Below are positions 8,439 to 15,431 of a stretch of 39,515 nucleotides of DNA, in pieces (the stretch's first letter is position 1; every line of letters starts with the position of its first letter). A model generated the notes under the pieces. The model worked only from the letters and a program-made list of their open reading frames with translations. It was not told where the DNA came from and did not search any database. Made by a program: the position numbers and the translations under genes. The stretch covers positions 162,668 through 202,182 of the forward strand of contig NZ_RDBK01000001.1 in the NCBI RefSeq assembly GCF_008042275.1, in the 5' to 3' direction. Source of the DNA: Streptomyces sp. OR43. Its GTDB lineage: Bacteria; Actinomycetota; Actinomycetes; Streptomycetales; Streptomycetaceae.

Positions 8439-8876
8439 ATGACCACCGCACATCACCTCCGCCTCATCGACGGGATGCGCACCCGAGAGTTTCCCGCGGA
8501 TCGCATCCGGTCGGGTTCGGGAGTCAGCGGGCCCGGCTACCACACGGCGTCCCTGCACGCTGACGACGATCACTGGGACGACGACGAGGCGGGGCGGCTG
8601 GAGCACCGTGCCCAGTGCTTGGCGGAGCACGAGGCACTGATCACCGTGCTCGGTGCACGCTGGGGCGATCCGCGGCTGATCAGCCTGTGGAGCGCACAGG
8701 AGCGGATGATGTCGGGTGAGGAGATACCCGACCCTTGGGCCGAAACGGTTGCGGGGTGCGAGTATCTCCGGCTCTGGCGTATCGAGGATCGGTGGATCGC
8801 CCTCACGCTGTACCTGGAGGAAGAAGGTCCGGGGTGCGAGCTCAATGTACTGGTGACCGAGATCGATCCTCCGTGA
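8439..8876 (+). CDS. Hypothetical protein, 145 residues
   Basis: I do not recognise this protein. It is acidic, with a disordered first 45 residues including a DDDHWDDDEAG stretch. It then has a helical segment (LAEHEALITVLGARWG) and a probable beta sheet with many aromatics (EYLRLWRIEDRWIALTLYLEEE) ending in LNVLVTEIDPP. There is no signal peptide or membrane helix. Codon use matches the neighbours, and the ATG at 8439 follows a clearly non-coding gap. The compact alpha/beta layout and high acidity resemble small immunity-like or SMI1-like proteins of actinomycetes. That is only an impression. Confidence 0.65.
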   Translation: MTTAHHLRLIDGMRTREFPADRIRSGSGVSGPGYHTASLHADDDHWDDDEAGRLEHRAQCLAEHEALITVLGARWGDPRLISLWSAQERMMSGEEIPDPWAETVAGCEYLRLWRIEDRWIALTLYLEEEGPGCELNVLVTEIDPP

Positions 8877-8934
8877 GCCCTGTCCTGGGGCGGCGGGGCG
8901 AAAAGGCCGTACTCCCGGCTAGTCCTGTTCCATG

Positions 8935-9006
8935 GCCATAGCTATGGCCATAGCCATAGCCATAGCCATAGCCATAGCCATGGCCATAGCCATAGCCATA
9001 GCCATA
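8935..9006. repeat. Hexanucleotide microsatellite, GCCATA x12
   Basis: Twelve consecutive 6-base units run from 8935 to 9006. Ten are GCCATA, one is GCTATG and one is GCCATG. The tract lies in the convergent gap between the hypothetical gene and mug, and abuts a second, heptamer tract. If translated on the plus strand it would give alternating Ala-Ile/Met, but no sensible gene is present. Confidence 0.95.
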
Positions 9007-9076
9007 GCCCGGAGCCCGGAGCCCGGAGCCCGGAGCCCGGAGCCCGGAGCCCGGAGCCCGGAGCCCGGAGCCCGGA
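9007..9076. repeat. Heptanucleotide microsatellite, GCCCGGA x10
   Basis: Ten perfect consecutive 7-base units start exactly where the GCCATA tract ends. A 7-base unit is not a multiple of three, so copy-number changes would shift any reading frame across it. It lies in a gap between convergent genes. Confidence 0.95.
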
Positions 9077-9086
9077 GCTCGAAGCA

Positions 9087-9118
9087 GAGCTCTGAGTTCG
9101 ACGCAGCGCTCAGAGCTC
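9087..9118 (-). terminator. Hairpin terminator at the end of mug
   Basis: GAGCTCTGAG (9087-9096) and CTCAGAGCTC (9109-9118) are perfect inverted copies around a 12-base loop. The downstream arm contains the mug stop codon (9110-9112), which places it as the mug terminator. A further GAGCTC occurs at 9075-9080. Confidence 0.7.
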
Positions 9119-9673
9119 AGGAGCCGGCATCTCGGCGTCCGAGTCGACAGCTGACCGGAGGCGCCCGTACTCCTCGGCCATCGAGGTCACGGTCCAGTGG
9201 GCGTTGAGCCCGCTGGGGTTGGGCAGTGCCCAGACGCGGGCCCCGCCGATCTGTCGTTCCTGCGGTCCGATGCGTGCCTGACGCTCGCCGAATGCCGTCC
9301 GGTACGCCGTGATGCCGACTACGGCCAGCCATCGGGGGCGCAGTTCCTCGACCTTTGACGTGAGGATCCGGCCCCCGGCACGGAACTCCTCGGCGGAGAG
9401 TTCGTCGGCCCGGGCCGTGGCCCTGGCGACCACGTTGGTGATGCCGAGCCCGTAACGGAGCAGTTCGGACTGTTCGCAGGGCTTGAGTTGCCGCGGAGTG
9501 AATCCCGACTGATGAAGGACCGGCCAGAAACGATTACCGGGAAAGGCGAAGTGGTGACCCGTGGCACCTGTCATCAGGCTTGGATTGATGCCGCAGAACA
9601 GGACGCGCAGACCGCCCGTGATCACATCGGGAACGATGCGGTCACGGGCGGCCAGGAGCTCTTCGGGCGTCAT
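9110..9673 (-). CDS. mug: G/U mismatch-specific DNA glycosylase
   Basis: A 187-residue enzyme of the uracil-DNA glycosylase superfamily (Mug/TDG), which excises U or T opposite G in base excision repair. The active-site motif GINPSL follows beta strand VLFCG near residues 27-33, FPGNRFWPVLH is the conserved nearby loop, and the DNA-intercalating motif is NPSGLNAH near residue 150. The length is normal. It starts 19 bases after purB stops, so it is probably cotranscribed with it. The ATG at 9673 lacks an obvious Shine-Dalgarno sequence, so translation may be weak or coupled. Confidence 0.93.
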   Translation of the reverse strand: MTPEELLAARDRIVPDVITGGLRVLFCGINPSLMTGATGHHFAFPGNRFWPVLHQSGFTPRQLKPCEQSELLRYGLGITNVVARATARADELSAEEFRAGGRILTSKVEELRPRWLAVVGITAYRTAFGERQARIGPQERQIGGARVWALPNPSGLNAHWTVTSMAEEYGRLRSAVDSDAEMPAPEL

Positions 9674-9692
9674 CGGCCGGTGGCTCGGCGCA

Positions 9693-11135
9693 TCAGAGGA
9701 TCGAGCCCGGCGTGTAACCGGCCGCCTCCGGGTACTGCTTGGTGATCTCCTCGATCCGGCCGATCAGGGACGTGACCTGGTCGCCCGCCGCACCGGTGAA
9801 GGAGAGCTTGTCGGCCATGAGCTCATCCAGCTGCGCGCGGTCGAGCGGGATGCGCTCGTCCGCCGCCAGCTTGTCCAGCAGCTCGTTGCGTTCCGTGCCC
9901 TGCTCACGCATGGCGAGAGCGGACGCGACCGCGTTCTCCTTGATGGCCTCGTGGGCGACCTCACGGCCGACACCGGCGCGAATCGCGCCCATGAGGACCT
10001 TGGTCGTAGCGAGGAAGGGCAGGTAGCGGTCCAGTTCGCGAGCGACGACGGCAGGGAAGGCGCCGAATTCGTCGAGCACCGTGAGGAAGGTCTCCAGCAG
10101 ACCGTCGAAGGCGAAGAAGGCGTCCGGCAGCGCTACGCGGCGGACCACGGAGCAGGACACATCGCCCTCGTTCCACTGGTCGCCCGCCAGTTCACCCGTC
10201 ATCGACGCGTAACCCCGAAGGATGACCATCAGGCCGTTGACGCGCTCGCAGGAGCGGGTGTTCATCTTGTGCGGCATGGCGGACGAGCCGACCTGACCGG
10301 GCTTGAATCCCTCGGTCACCAGCTCGTGGCCCGCCATCAGCCGAATGGTCTTCGCGACCGAGGAAGGCGCCGCCGCCAGCTGGACCAGCGCGGTCACCAC
10401 GTCGTAGTCGAGCGAGCGGGGGTACACCTGGCCGACCGAAGTGAAGGCCTGCGCGAACCCGAGGTGCCCGGCGATGCGCTGCTCCAGCTCAGCGAGCTTC
10501 CCGGCGTCTCCGCCCAGCAGGTCGAGCATGTCCTGGGCGGTGCCGACGGGGCCCTTGATCCCGCGGAGCGGGTAGCGGCCCAGCAGGTCATCGAGCCGCC
10601 CGTAGGCCACCAGCAGCTCGTCCGCCGCCGAAGCGAAGCGCTTGCCGAGCGTCGTGGCCTGCGCCGCGACATTGTGGGACCGGCCCGCGATGACCAGTTC
10701 GCGGTACTCACCAGAGAGCCTGCCGAGCCGGGCCAGGACCGCCACCGTGCGATCGCGCATCAGCTCCAGCGACAGCCGGATCTGGAGCTGCTCGACGTTC
10801 TCGGTCAGGTCGCGGGAGGTCATTCCCTTGTGGACCTGCTCGTGGCCGGCGAGGGCGTTGAACTCCTCGATGCGGGCCTTGACGTCGTGCCGGGTCACCT
10901 TCTCGCGCTCCGCGATCGAGGCCAGGTCGACCTGATCGATGACGCGCTCGTAATCGGCGAGGGCCGCGTCGGGTACCTCGATCCCGAGGTCCTTCTGGGC
11001 GCGCAGCACCGCCAGCCACAGCTGACGTTCCAGCTTCACCTTCTGCTCGGGGGACCAGAGGACAGCCAGCTCCGTAGAGGCGTAGCGGCCGGCCAGGACA
11101 TTGGGGATGCGAGGCTTCGCAGACACAGCAGTCAC
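9693..11135 (-). CDS. purB: Adenylosuccinate lyase
   Basis: A 480-residue fumarase/aspartase superfamily lyase. It cleaves SAICAR to AICAR and adenylosuccinate to AMP, two steps of purine nucleotide synthesis in the cytoplasm. The superfamily signature GSSAMPHKMN is clear near residue 270, the catalytic-region His is in AGRSHNVAAQATT, and the early motif RYAS opens the protein. The length is typical. The GTG at 11135 lacks a good ribosome binding site, but TAGAAT on the minus strand lies 8 bases upstream, so it may be leaderless. mug follows in the same direction. Confidence 0.97.
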   Translation of the reverse strand: MTAVSAKPRIPNVLAGRYASTELAVLWSPEQKVKLERQLWLAVLRAQKDLGIEVPDAALADYERVIDQVDLASIAEREKVTRHDVKARIEEFNALAGHEQVHKGMTSRDLTENVEQLQIRLSLELMRDRTVAVLARLGRLSGEYRELVIAGRSHNVAAQATTLGKRFASAADELLVAYGRLDDLLGRYPLRGIKGPVGTAQDMLDLLGGDAGKLAELEQRIAGHLGFAQAFTSVGQVYPRSLDYDVVTALVQLAAAPSSVAKTIRLMAGHELVTEGFKPGQVGSSAMPHKMNTRSCERVNGLMVILRGYASMTGELAGDQWNEGDVSCSVVRRVALPDAFFAFDGLLETFLTVLDEFGAFPAVVARELDRYLPFLATTKVLMGAIRAGVGREVAHEAIKENAVASALAMREQGTERNELLDKLAADERIPLDRAQLDELMADKLSFTGAAGDQVTSLIGRIEEITKQYPEAAGYTPGSIL

Positions 11136-11270
11136 GTGAGCAGATTCTACTGGCGGTTTGTGCAGGTCGGCGCCGCCCCCGGTTTGTGCGTTGCTACGAG
11201 TGAGGGCGCCGGAGCGGAAGCGGCGGCAGCGGTGGCGGGGGCGGGCACCCAGCCGTGCCCCGAGGGCCGG

Positions 11271-12113
11271 CTACTCGCCCGCGTCGACCCGTCGCCACGT
11301 GGCCACGGGGCCCGGCGTCCCGGCGTTCACGGGGGTGACCCAGAAGGCCCGCCCCAGCTCGGCGCTGAACTGTGCTCCCGTACGTCCGTCGCCCGACGAG
11401 CGCCCGGTCAGCCGCCGCCCTATCCACGGGAGCAGGTGCCGGCGGGCGAAGCGGACGTCGTCCACGCGCCGGGAGGACCAGCGTCGTGGGGCCGCGGCGG
11501 GCGGGAGCGCCTGCCAGTCGTTCTCCGGCGGCAGCCCGAGCGTCTGCCAGACGGCCTCAGCCACCCTGCGGTGACCCTCCGCGGTGAGGTGCAGCCGGTC
11601 CACGTCCCACATCCTGGGGTCGCCCAGCACCGGTGCCCCGTACAGGTCGGCGACCTCCGCGCCATGCCGGGCGGCAAGGTCGTCGACCAGGGTGAACAGC
11701 TCCTCCATGCGCGGCCGGAAGCGTTCCATCACCGGCCCGTTGCGGCCGGGGCTGCGCATCAGGACCAGCTTCTTGCACGAGGGAGCGAGACGCTCCACGG
11801 CCTCCTCCAGCCGGCCACGGACCATGCCCATGTCGCACTTGGGCCGCAGGGTGTCGTTGAGACCGCCGACCAGCGTCACGACGTCCGCCTGCATGGCCGC
11901 CGCCACGTCCACCTGCTCGTCCACGATCTGGCCGATGAGCTTTCCGCGTACGGCGAGATTGGCGTACCGGAATCCGGGGGTACGGGTGGCCAGCCGGGTG
12001 GCGAGGACGTCGGCCCAGCCCCGGTACGACCCATCGGGCAGCAGGTCCGACATGCCTTCGGTGAACGAATCGCCTACCGCGACGAGACTGGTGTATTCGG
12101 CATTTATTTCCAT
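11271..12113 (-). CDS. SGNH/GDSL-family hydrolase
   Basis: A 280-residue esterase-like hydrolase of the SGNH family. Block I is VAVGDSFTEG with nucleophile Ser16, block III is the GGLNDT motif with its Asn, and the catalytic Asp and His lie in DRLHLTAEGH near residue 180. No signal peptide is seen, so it probably acts in the cytoplasm. The start at 12113 is chosen over an in-frame ATG at 12158 because the family fold begins there. It lies 1 base past a perfect hairpin, which would bury the GCGGGG ribosome binding site. Substrate not predictable: lipid, acylated sugar or acyl-CoA. Confidence 0.85.
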   Translation of the reverse strand: MEINAEYTSLVAVGDSFTEGMSDLLPDGSYRGWADVLATRLATRTPGFRYANLAVRGKLIGQIVDEQVDVAAAMQADVVTLVGGLNDTLRPKCDMGMVRGRLEEAVERLAPSCKKLVLMRSPGRNGPVMERFRPRMEELFTLVDDLAARHGAEVADLYGAPVLGDPRMWDVDRLHLTAEGHRRVAEAVWQTLGLPPENDWQALPPAAAPRRWSSRRVDDVRFARRHLLPWIGRRLTGRSSGDGRTGAQFSAELGRAFWVTPVNAGTPGPVATWRRVDAGE

Positions 12114-12114
12114 G

Positions 12115-12137
12115 GCCCCGCGATCGTATCGCGGGGC
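12115..12137 (-). promoter_or_regulatory. Palindrome over the SGNH gene start region
   Basis: GCCCCGCGAT and ATCGCGGGGC are perfect 10-base inverted copies with a 3-base spacer. The palindrome ends 1 base before the start codon of the SGNH hydrolase and contains its probable ribosome binding site and a TACGAT -10-like hexamer. It could be an operator or an RNA hairpin limiting translation. Confidence 0.6.
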
Positions 12138-12161
12138 GCCCGGACCGTTCCCGGACATGGG

Positions 12162-12209
12162 GGCAGGCCCGGTCCCGTGCCCCGGGGAGGGTGCGGGAAC
12201 GGGCCTGCC
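12162..12209 (-). terminator. Terminator of the CNNM operon
   Basis: A 16-base stem with one mismatch (GGCAGGCCCGGTCCCG against CGGGAACGGGCCTGCC) encloses a loop containing CCCCGGGG. It begins 10 bases past the stop of the minus-strand gene at 12219-13238. Confidence 0.75.
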
Positions 12210-12218
12210 GGGTCCGGC

Positions 12219-13238
12219 TCAGCGCGGCTGGGGCCGGCCCACCAGCTCGCGGAGCACGTCCTCCATCGTCACCATGCCGGCCAGCCGGTCGTCCTCGTCG
12301 AGGACCGCGGCCAGGTGCGTACGGCTGCGCCGGAGAGCGGTCAGCACGTCGTCGAGTGGTGTCGCCGCCCGTACCCGGGCGATCGGCCGCATCGCCGTCA
12401 CCGGGAAGGGCACGTCGCGAGGTGTGACGTCCAGGGCGTCCTTCACGTGCAGGTACCCCAGGATCCGCTGCTCGCTGTCCATCACAGGGAACCGCGAGAA
12501 TCCGGTCTCGGACGAGAGACGCTCCAGTTCCTCGGGCGTCGTCCCGACCCGCGTGTACATCACCCGGTCTACCGGGAGCACCACATCACGCACCGGCCTG
12601 CGCCCCAGCTCCAGGGCATGGTGCAGCCGCTCGGCCGCGCGGTCGTCGACCAGACCGGCGTCGCCGGCGTCCTTGACGAGCCGGGCCAGCTCGTCGTCGG
12701 AGAAGGTGGCGGACACCTCGTCCTTCGTCTCCACCCTCAACAGCTTCAGCAGCGCGTTGGCGAAGGCGTTGATCGCGAAGATCACCGGACGCAGCGCCCG
12801 GGCCAGGGTGACCAGCGGCGGCCCGAGCAGCAACGCGGTCCTCACGGGCTCGGCCAGCGCGATGTTCTTCGGCACCATCTCGCCGAGCAGCATGTGGAGG
12901 TAGGTCGCCACCGACAGCGCGATCACGAACGAGATCGGGTGGACCAGCCCGTGCGGCACCCCCACGGCGTCGAATACGGGCTCCAGCAGATGGGCGATGG
13001 CGGGTTCGGCGACGATACCCAGGACGAGGGTGCACAGCGTGATGCCCAGCTGAGCCGCCGCGAGCAGTGCGGAGACGTGTTCGAGACCCCAGATGACGCT
13101 GCGCGCCCGCCGGTTCCCGTCCTCGGCCTGCGGTTCGATCTGGCTGCGCCGCACGGAGATGAGCGCGAACTCCGCACCGACGAAGAAGGCGTTCACGACC
13201 AGGGTCAGCAGACCGATGAAGAGCTGTACGGCGGTCAT
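12219..13238 (-). CDS. CNNM-type membrane protein with CBS domains, short form
   Basis: A 339-residue protein of the CNNM/CorC (hemolysin C-like) family. The DUF21/CNNM membrane domain covers about residues 1-200 (NAFFVGAEFALISVRRSQIE at its start), followed by a pair of CBS domains (VMYTRVGTTPEELERL and VLDEDDRLAGMVTMEDVL). It stops right after the second CBS (LVGRPQPR) and lacks the C-terminal CorC_HlyC domain found in its upstream paralogue. Relatives take part in Mg2+ or Co2+ export; older hemolysin labels are misleading. Its start overlaps the upstream gene's stop by 4 bases, so the two proteins probably work together. Confidence 0.9.
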   Translation of the reverse strand: MTAVQLFIGLLTLVVNAFFVGAEFALISVRRSQIEPQAEDGNRRARSVIWGLEHVSALLAAAQLGITLCTLVLGIVAEPAIAHLLEPVFDAVGVPHGLVHPISFVIALSVATYLHMLLGEMVPKNIALAEPVRTALLLGPPLVTLARALRPVIFAINAFANALLKLLRVETKDEVSATFSDDELARLVKDAGDAGLVDDRAAERLHHALELGRRPVRDVVLPVDRVMYTRVGTTPEELERLSSETGFSRFPVMDSEQRILGYLHVKDALDVTPRDVPFPVTAMRPIARVRAATPLDDVLTALRRSRTHLAAVLDEDDRLAGMVTMEDVLRELVGRPQPR

Positions 13239-14572
13239 CGCTCATCCTCAGACGTCTCGTCGGAACCGGGCAGCGGTGCGTGCAGCAGCGCCCGGGCGGC
13301 GCGCCGCCCGGAGGCGTCCACCACGTCGAGGCGCCAGCCGGCCAGCTCGATCGAATCACCCACGGCCGGGATCCGGCCCACCTCCGTGGCCATCAGTCCG
13401 GCGAGGGTCTCGTACGGTCCGTCCGGCACGCGCAGTCCGATCCTCTCCAGCTGGTCGGTGCGGGCAGCGCCGTCGGCCGACCACAGGGTGCGTCCGTCGG
13501 CGTCCTCGCCGGCCGGTGCCAGATCCGGTGTCTCGTGCGGGTCGTGTTCGTCCCGGACCTCGCCGACGACCTCCTCGACGATGTCCTCCAGTGTCACGAC
13601 ACCCGCCGTGCCGCCGTACTCGTCGATGACGACCGCCATCGCGAGCTTCCCGGAGAGGCGGTCGAGCAGCCGGTCCACGGTCAGCGTCTCCGGCACGAGC
13701 AGCGGCTCGCGCAGCATGTCCGAGACCCGTTTGCGCGGGCGCTGTTCGGCGGGGATCGCCAGCACGTCCTTGATGTGGGCGACGCCGACGACGGTGTCGA
13801 GACTGCCCCGGTACACGGGGAACCGGGACAGCCCGGTGGCCCGCGTGGCGTTGGCGACGTCCTCTGCGGTCGCCTGCACCTCCAGCGCGGTGACCTGTAC
13901 CCGCGGCGTCATCACGTTCTCCGCGGTCAGCTCCGCCAGGTTGAGGGTGCGGACGAACAGTTCCGCCGTGTCGGCCTCCAGCGCGCCCGCCTTGGCGGAG
14001 TGCCGGGCCAGGGCCACCAGCTCCTGCGGGCTGCGGGCCGATGCCAGCTCCTCGGCCGGTTCGAGCCCGAAGCGGCGCACGATGTGGTTGGCCGTGTTGT
14101 TGAGATGGCTGATGAAGGGCCGGAACAGTGCCGTGAAGGCCCGCTGCGGCGTGGCCACCGTCTTCGCCACGGCGAGCGGCGAGGAGATGGCCCAGTTCTT
14201 CGGTACGAGCTCGCCGACCACCATCAGGAACACGGTGGACAGGGCGGTGCCGATCACCAGGGCCACCGAGGACGCCACGCCGGGTGACAGCCCGACCGCC
14301 TCGACCGGTCCACGGATCAGTTTCGCGATGGACGACTCGGAGAGCATGCCGACGACCAGGTTGGTGACGGTGATGCCCAGCTGGGCCCCGGAGAGCTGGA
14401 ATGTGAGGCTGCGTACCGCCTTCATGGCGCTCGCGGCGCCGCGTTCCTCCCGCTCGACAGCCCGCTCGAGCTGGCCGCGCTCGACCGTGGTCAGGGAGAA
14501 CTCCGCCGCGACGAAGGCGCCGCAGGCAAGCGAGAGCAGTACGGCCACGAGCAGCAGAAGCACTTCTGTCAT
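13235..14572 (-). CDS. CNNM/CorC-family membrane protein, full length
   Basis: A 445-residue protein with the complete CNNM layout. A DUF21 membrane domain lies at about residues 1-190 (CGAFVAAEFSLTTVERGQLE), a CBS pair follows (VMTPRVQVTALEVQAT; VIDEYGGTAGVVTLEDIVEE), and a CorC_HlyC transporter-associated domain ends at about residue 430. The CBS pair usually binds Mg-ATP and gates divalent cation transport. GGAGGTGA lies 6-7 bases before the ATG, a strong start. It is the first gene of a two-gene operon, with a leader of up to about 220 bases. Confidence 0.92.
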   Translation of the reverse strand: MTEVLLLLVAVLLSLACGAFVAAEFSLTTVERGQLERAVEREERGAASAMKAVRSLTFQLSGAQLGITVTNLVVGMLSESSIAKLIRGPVEAVGLSPGVASSVALVIGTALSTVFLMVVGELVPKNWAISSPLAVAKTVATPQRAFTALFRPFISHLNNTANHIVRRFGLEPAEELASARSPQELVALARHSAKAGALEADTAELFVRTLNLAELTAENVMTPRVQVTALEVQATAEDVANATRATGLSRFPVYRGSLDTVVGVAHIKDVLAIPAEQRPRKRVSDMLREPLLVPETLTVDRLLDRLSGKLAMAVVIDEYGGTAGVVTLEDIVEEVVGEVRDEHDPHETPDLAPAGEDADGRTLWSADGAARTDQLERIGLRVPDGPYETLAGLMATEVGRIPAVGDSIELAGWRLDVVDASGRRAARALLHAPLPGSDETSEDER

Positions 14573-14794
14573 CGGTTCACCTCCGTCCCATGATCGGGCA
14601 GGGGAAGGAGGATCGCTCGGTCTCGGCGATATCGGCTACTGGGAGGCTCGCCCATGGGCGGACGCTCACACCTTTCAGAAGGAATCGAGAAGGGGAACAC
14701 CTATAGTAAAGGGTCGGCAAAGTGGCGAGGTCGGGGAGGCGCCCGAGCTCCCGGTCCTCAGTCCTGGATCTCACGCTCCGCGCCGCGCCCGCTG
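14573..14794 (-). promoter_or_regulatory. Leader of the CNNM operon with a small upstream frame
   Basis: About 220 bases precede the operon. On the minus strand TTTACTATAG (about 14701-14710) looks like a -10 region. The transcript would then carry the 12-base palindrome CGCCCATGGGCG (14649-14660). A 28-codon frame begins with the ATG inside that palindrome and its stop codon overlaps the operon's start (ATGA). No known riboswitch consensus was recognised. Confidence 0.35.
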
Positions 14795-15214
14795 TCAGAG
14801 CGGCTTCACCCAGCGGCGCCAGTGGTCCTCCCGGTGGTAGCCGGCGGCGGCCCAGGCCTGCTGCGCGCGTTCGTTGGCCTCCAGCACCATGGCGTCGGCC
14901 CGGCGGCCGCCGAGCGCGGCGAAACGGGCGTCCGCCGCTTCCAGCAACGCCGTGGCGATGCCCTGGCGACGGAACGCGGGATGCACGGCCAGCCGGTAGA
15001 GGTGGCACCGCCAGCCGTCGAAGCCGGCGATGACGGTGCCCACGAGCCGGCCGTCCCGTTCCGCCAGAAGCAGGGCTTCCGGGTCCCGGACGACCAGCCG
15101 GGACACCCCGTCGCGGTCGTCACTGATGCTCGTACCCTCCGCGGCCTCGGGCCAGAACCGCAGTACGTCGTCGACGTCGTCGAGGCCGGCGCAGCGGATG
15201 TGAAGATCGCTCAT
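14795..15214 (-). CDS. GNAT-family N-acetyltransferase
   Basis: A 139-residue acetyltransferase. The acetyl-CoA binding motif A is complete (LYRLAVHPAFRRQGIATALL, with RRQGIA), preceded by the central strand VGTVIAGFDGWRCH and followed by the motif B region (VLEANERAQQAWAAAGYH). Targets in this family range from amines and antibiotics to protein N-termini, so none is proposed. The ATG at 15214 starts at MSDLHIRCAG; in-frame starts further upstream would run through the tandem-repeat block. It is the same strand as P450, with about 217 non-coding bases between them. Confidence 0.88.
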   Translation of the reverse strand: MSDLHIRCAGLDDVDDVLRFWPEAAEGTSISDDRDGVSRLVVRDPEALLLAERDGRLVGTVIAGFDGWRCHLYRLAVHPAFRRQGIATALLEAADARFAALGGRRADAMVLEANERAQQAWAAAGYHREDHWRRWVKPL

Positions 15215-15280
15215 GGGGCGAGCCAAGCAGAGCGTCATCCCGGCGGGCGACCGAATTTCGACTCCGTTCGTAGATGCCCC

Positions 15281-15370
15281 GGCGGAGTCCCTCTCGCCCC
15301 CGCGTACACCGGGCGGAGTCGCGTACACCGGGCGGAGTCCTTCTCGCCCCCGCGTACACCGGGCGGAGTC
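15281..15370. repeat. Imperfect 50-bp tandem repeat with a 19-bp core
   Basis: The 19-mer GCGTACACCGGGCGGAGTC occurs exactly at 15302-15320, 15321-15339 and 15352-15370. The larger block 15281-15320 (GGCGGAGTCC, CTCTCGCCCC, then the 19-mer) recurs with one base change at 15331-15370, a 50-base period. A degenerate copy, GGGTGCACCGACGGAG, follows at about 15381-15396. It sits between P450 and the GNAT gene. Confidence 0.9.
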
Positions 15371-15431
15371 CGTCCCGCCCGGGTGCACCGACGGAGCCCG
15401 CCCCGGCGCAGCGCACGCCGAGCGACTCGCC

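Noticed and set aside
8932..9207. A frame encoding repeated Ala-Ile and Pro-Glu-like units over the microsatellites
   Set aside because: It is only the translation of the simple repeats, with no ribosome binding site.
9561..14840. A very long plus-strand open frame (over 1700 codons) opposite purB, SGNH and CNNM genes
   Set aside because: It is a GC-rich antisense shadow: composition is Arg/Gly/His/Gln-rich, no family motif is seen, and strong genes lie on the other strand.
15281..15400. Short repeats that could suggest a CRISPR array
   Set aside because: The copies are adjacent or separated by repeat sequence rather than unique spacers, and no cas genes exist in the window.
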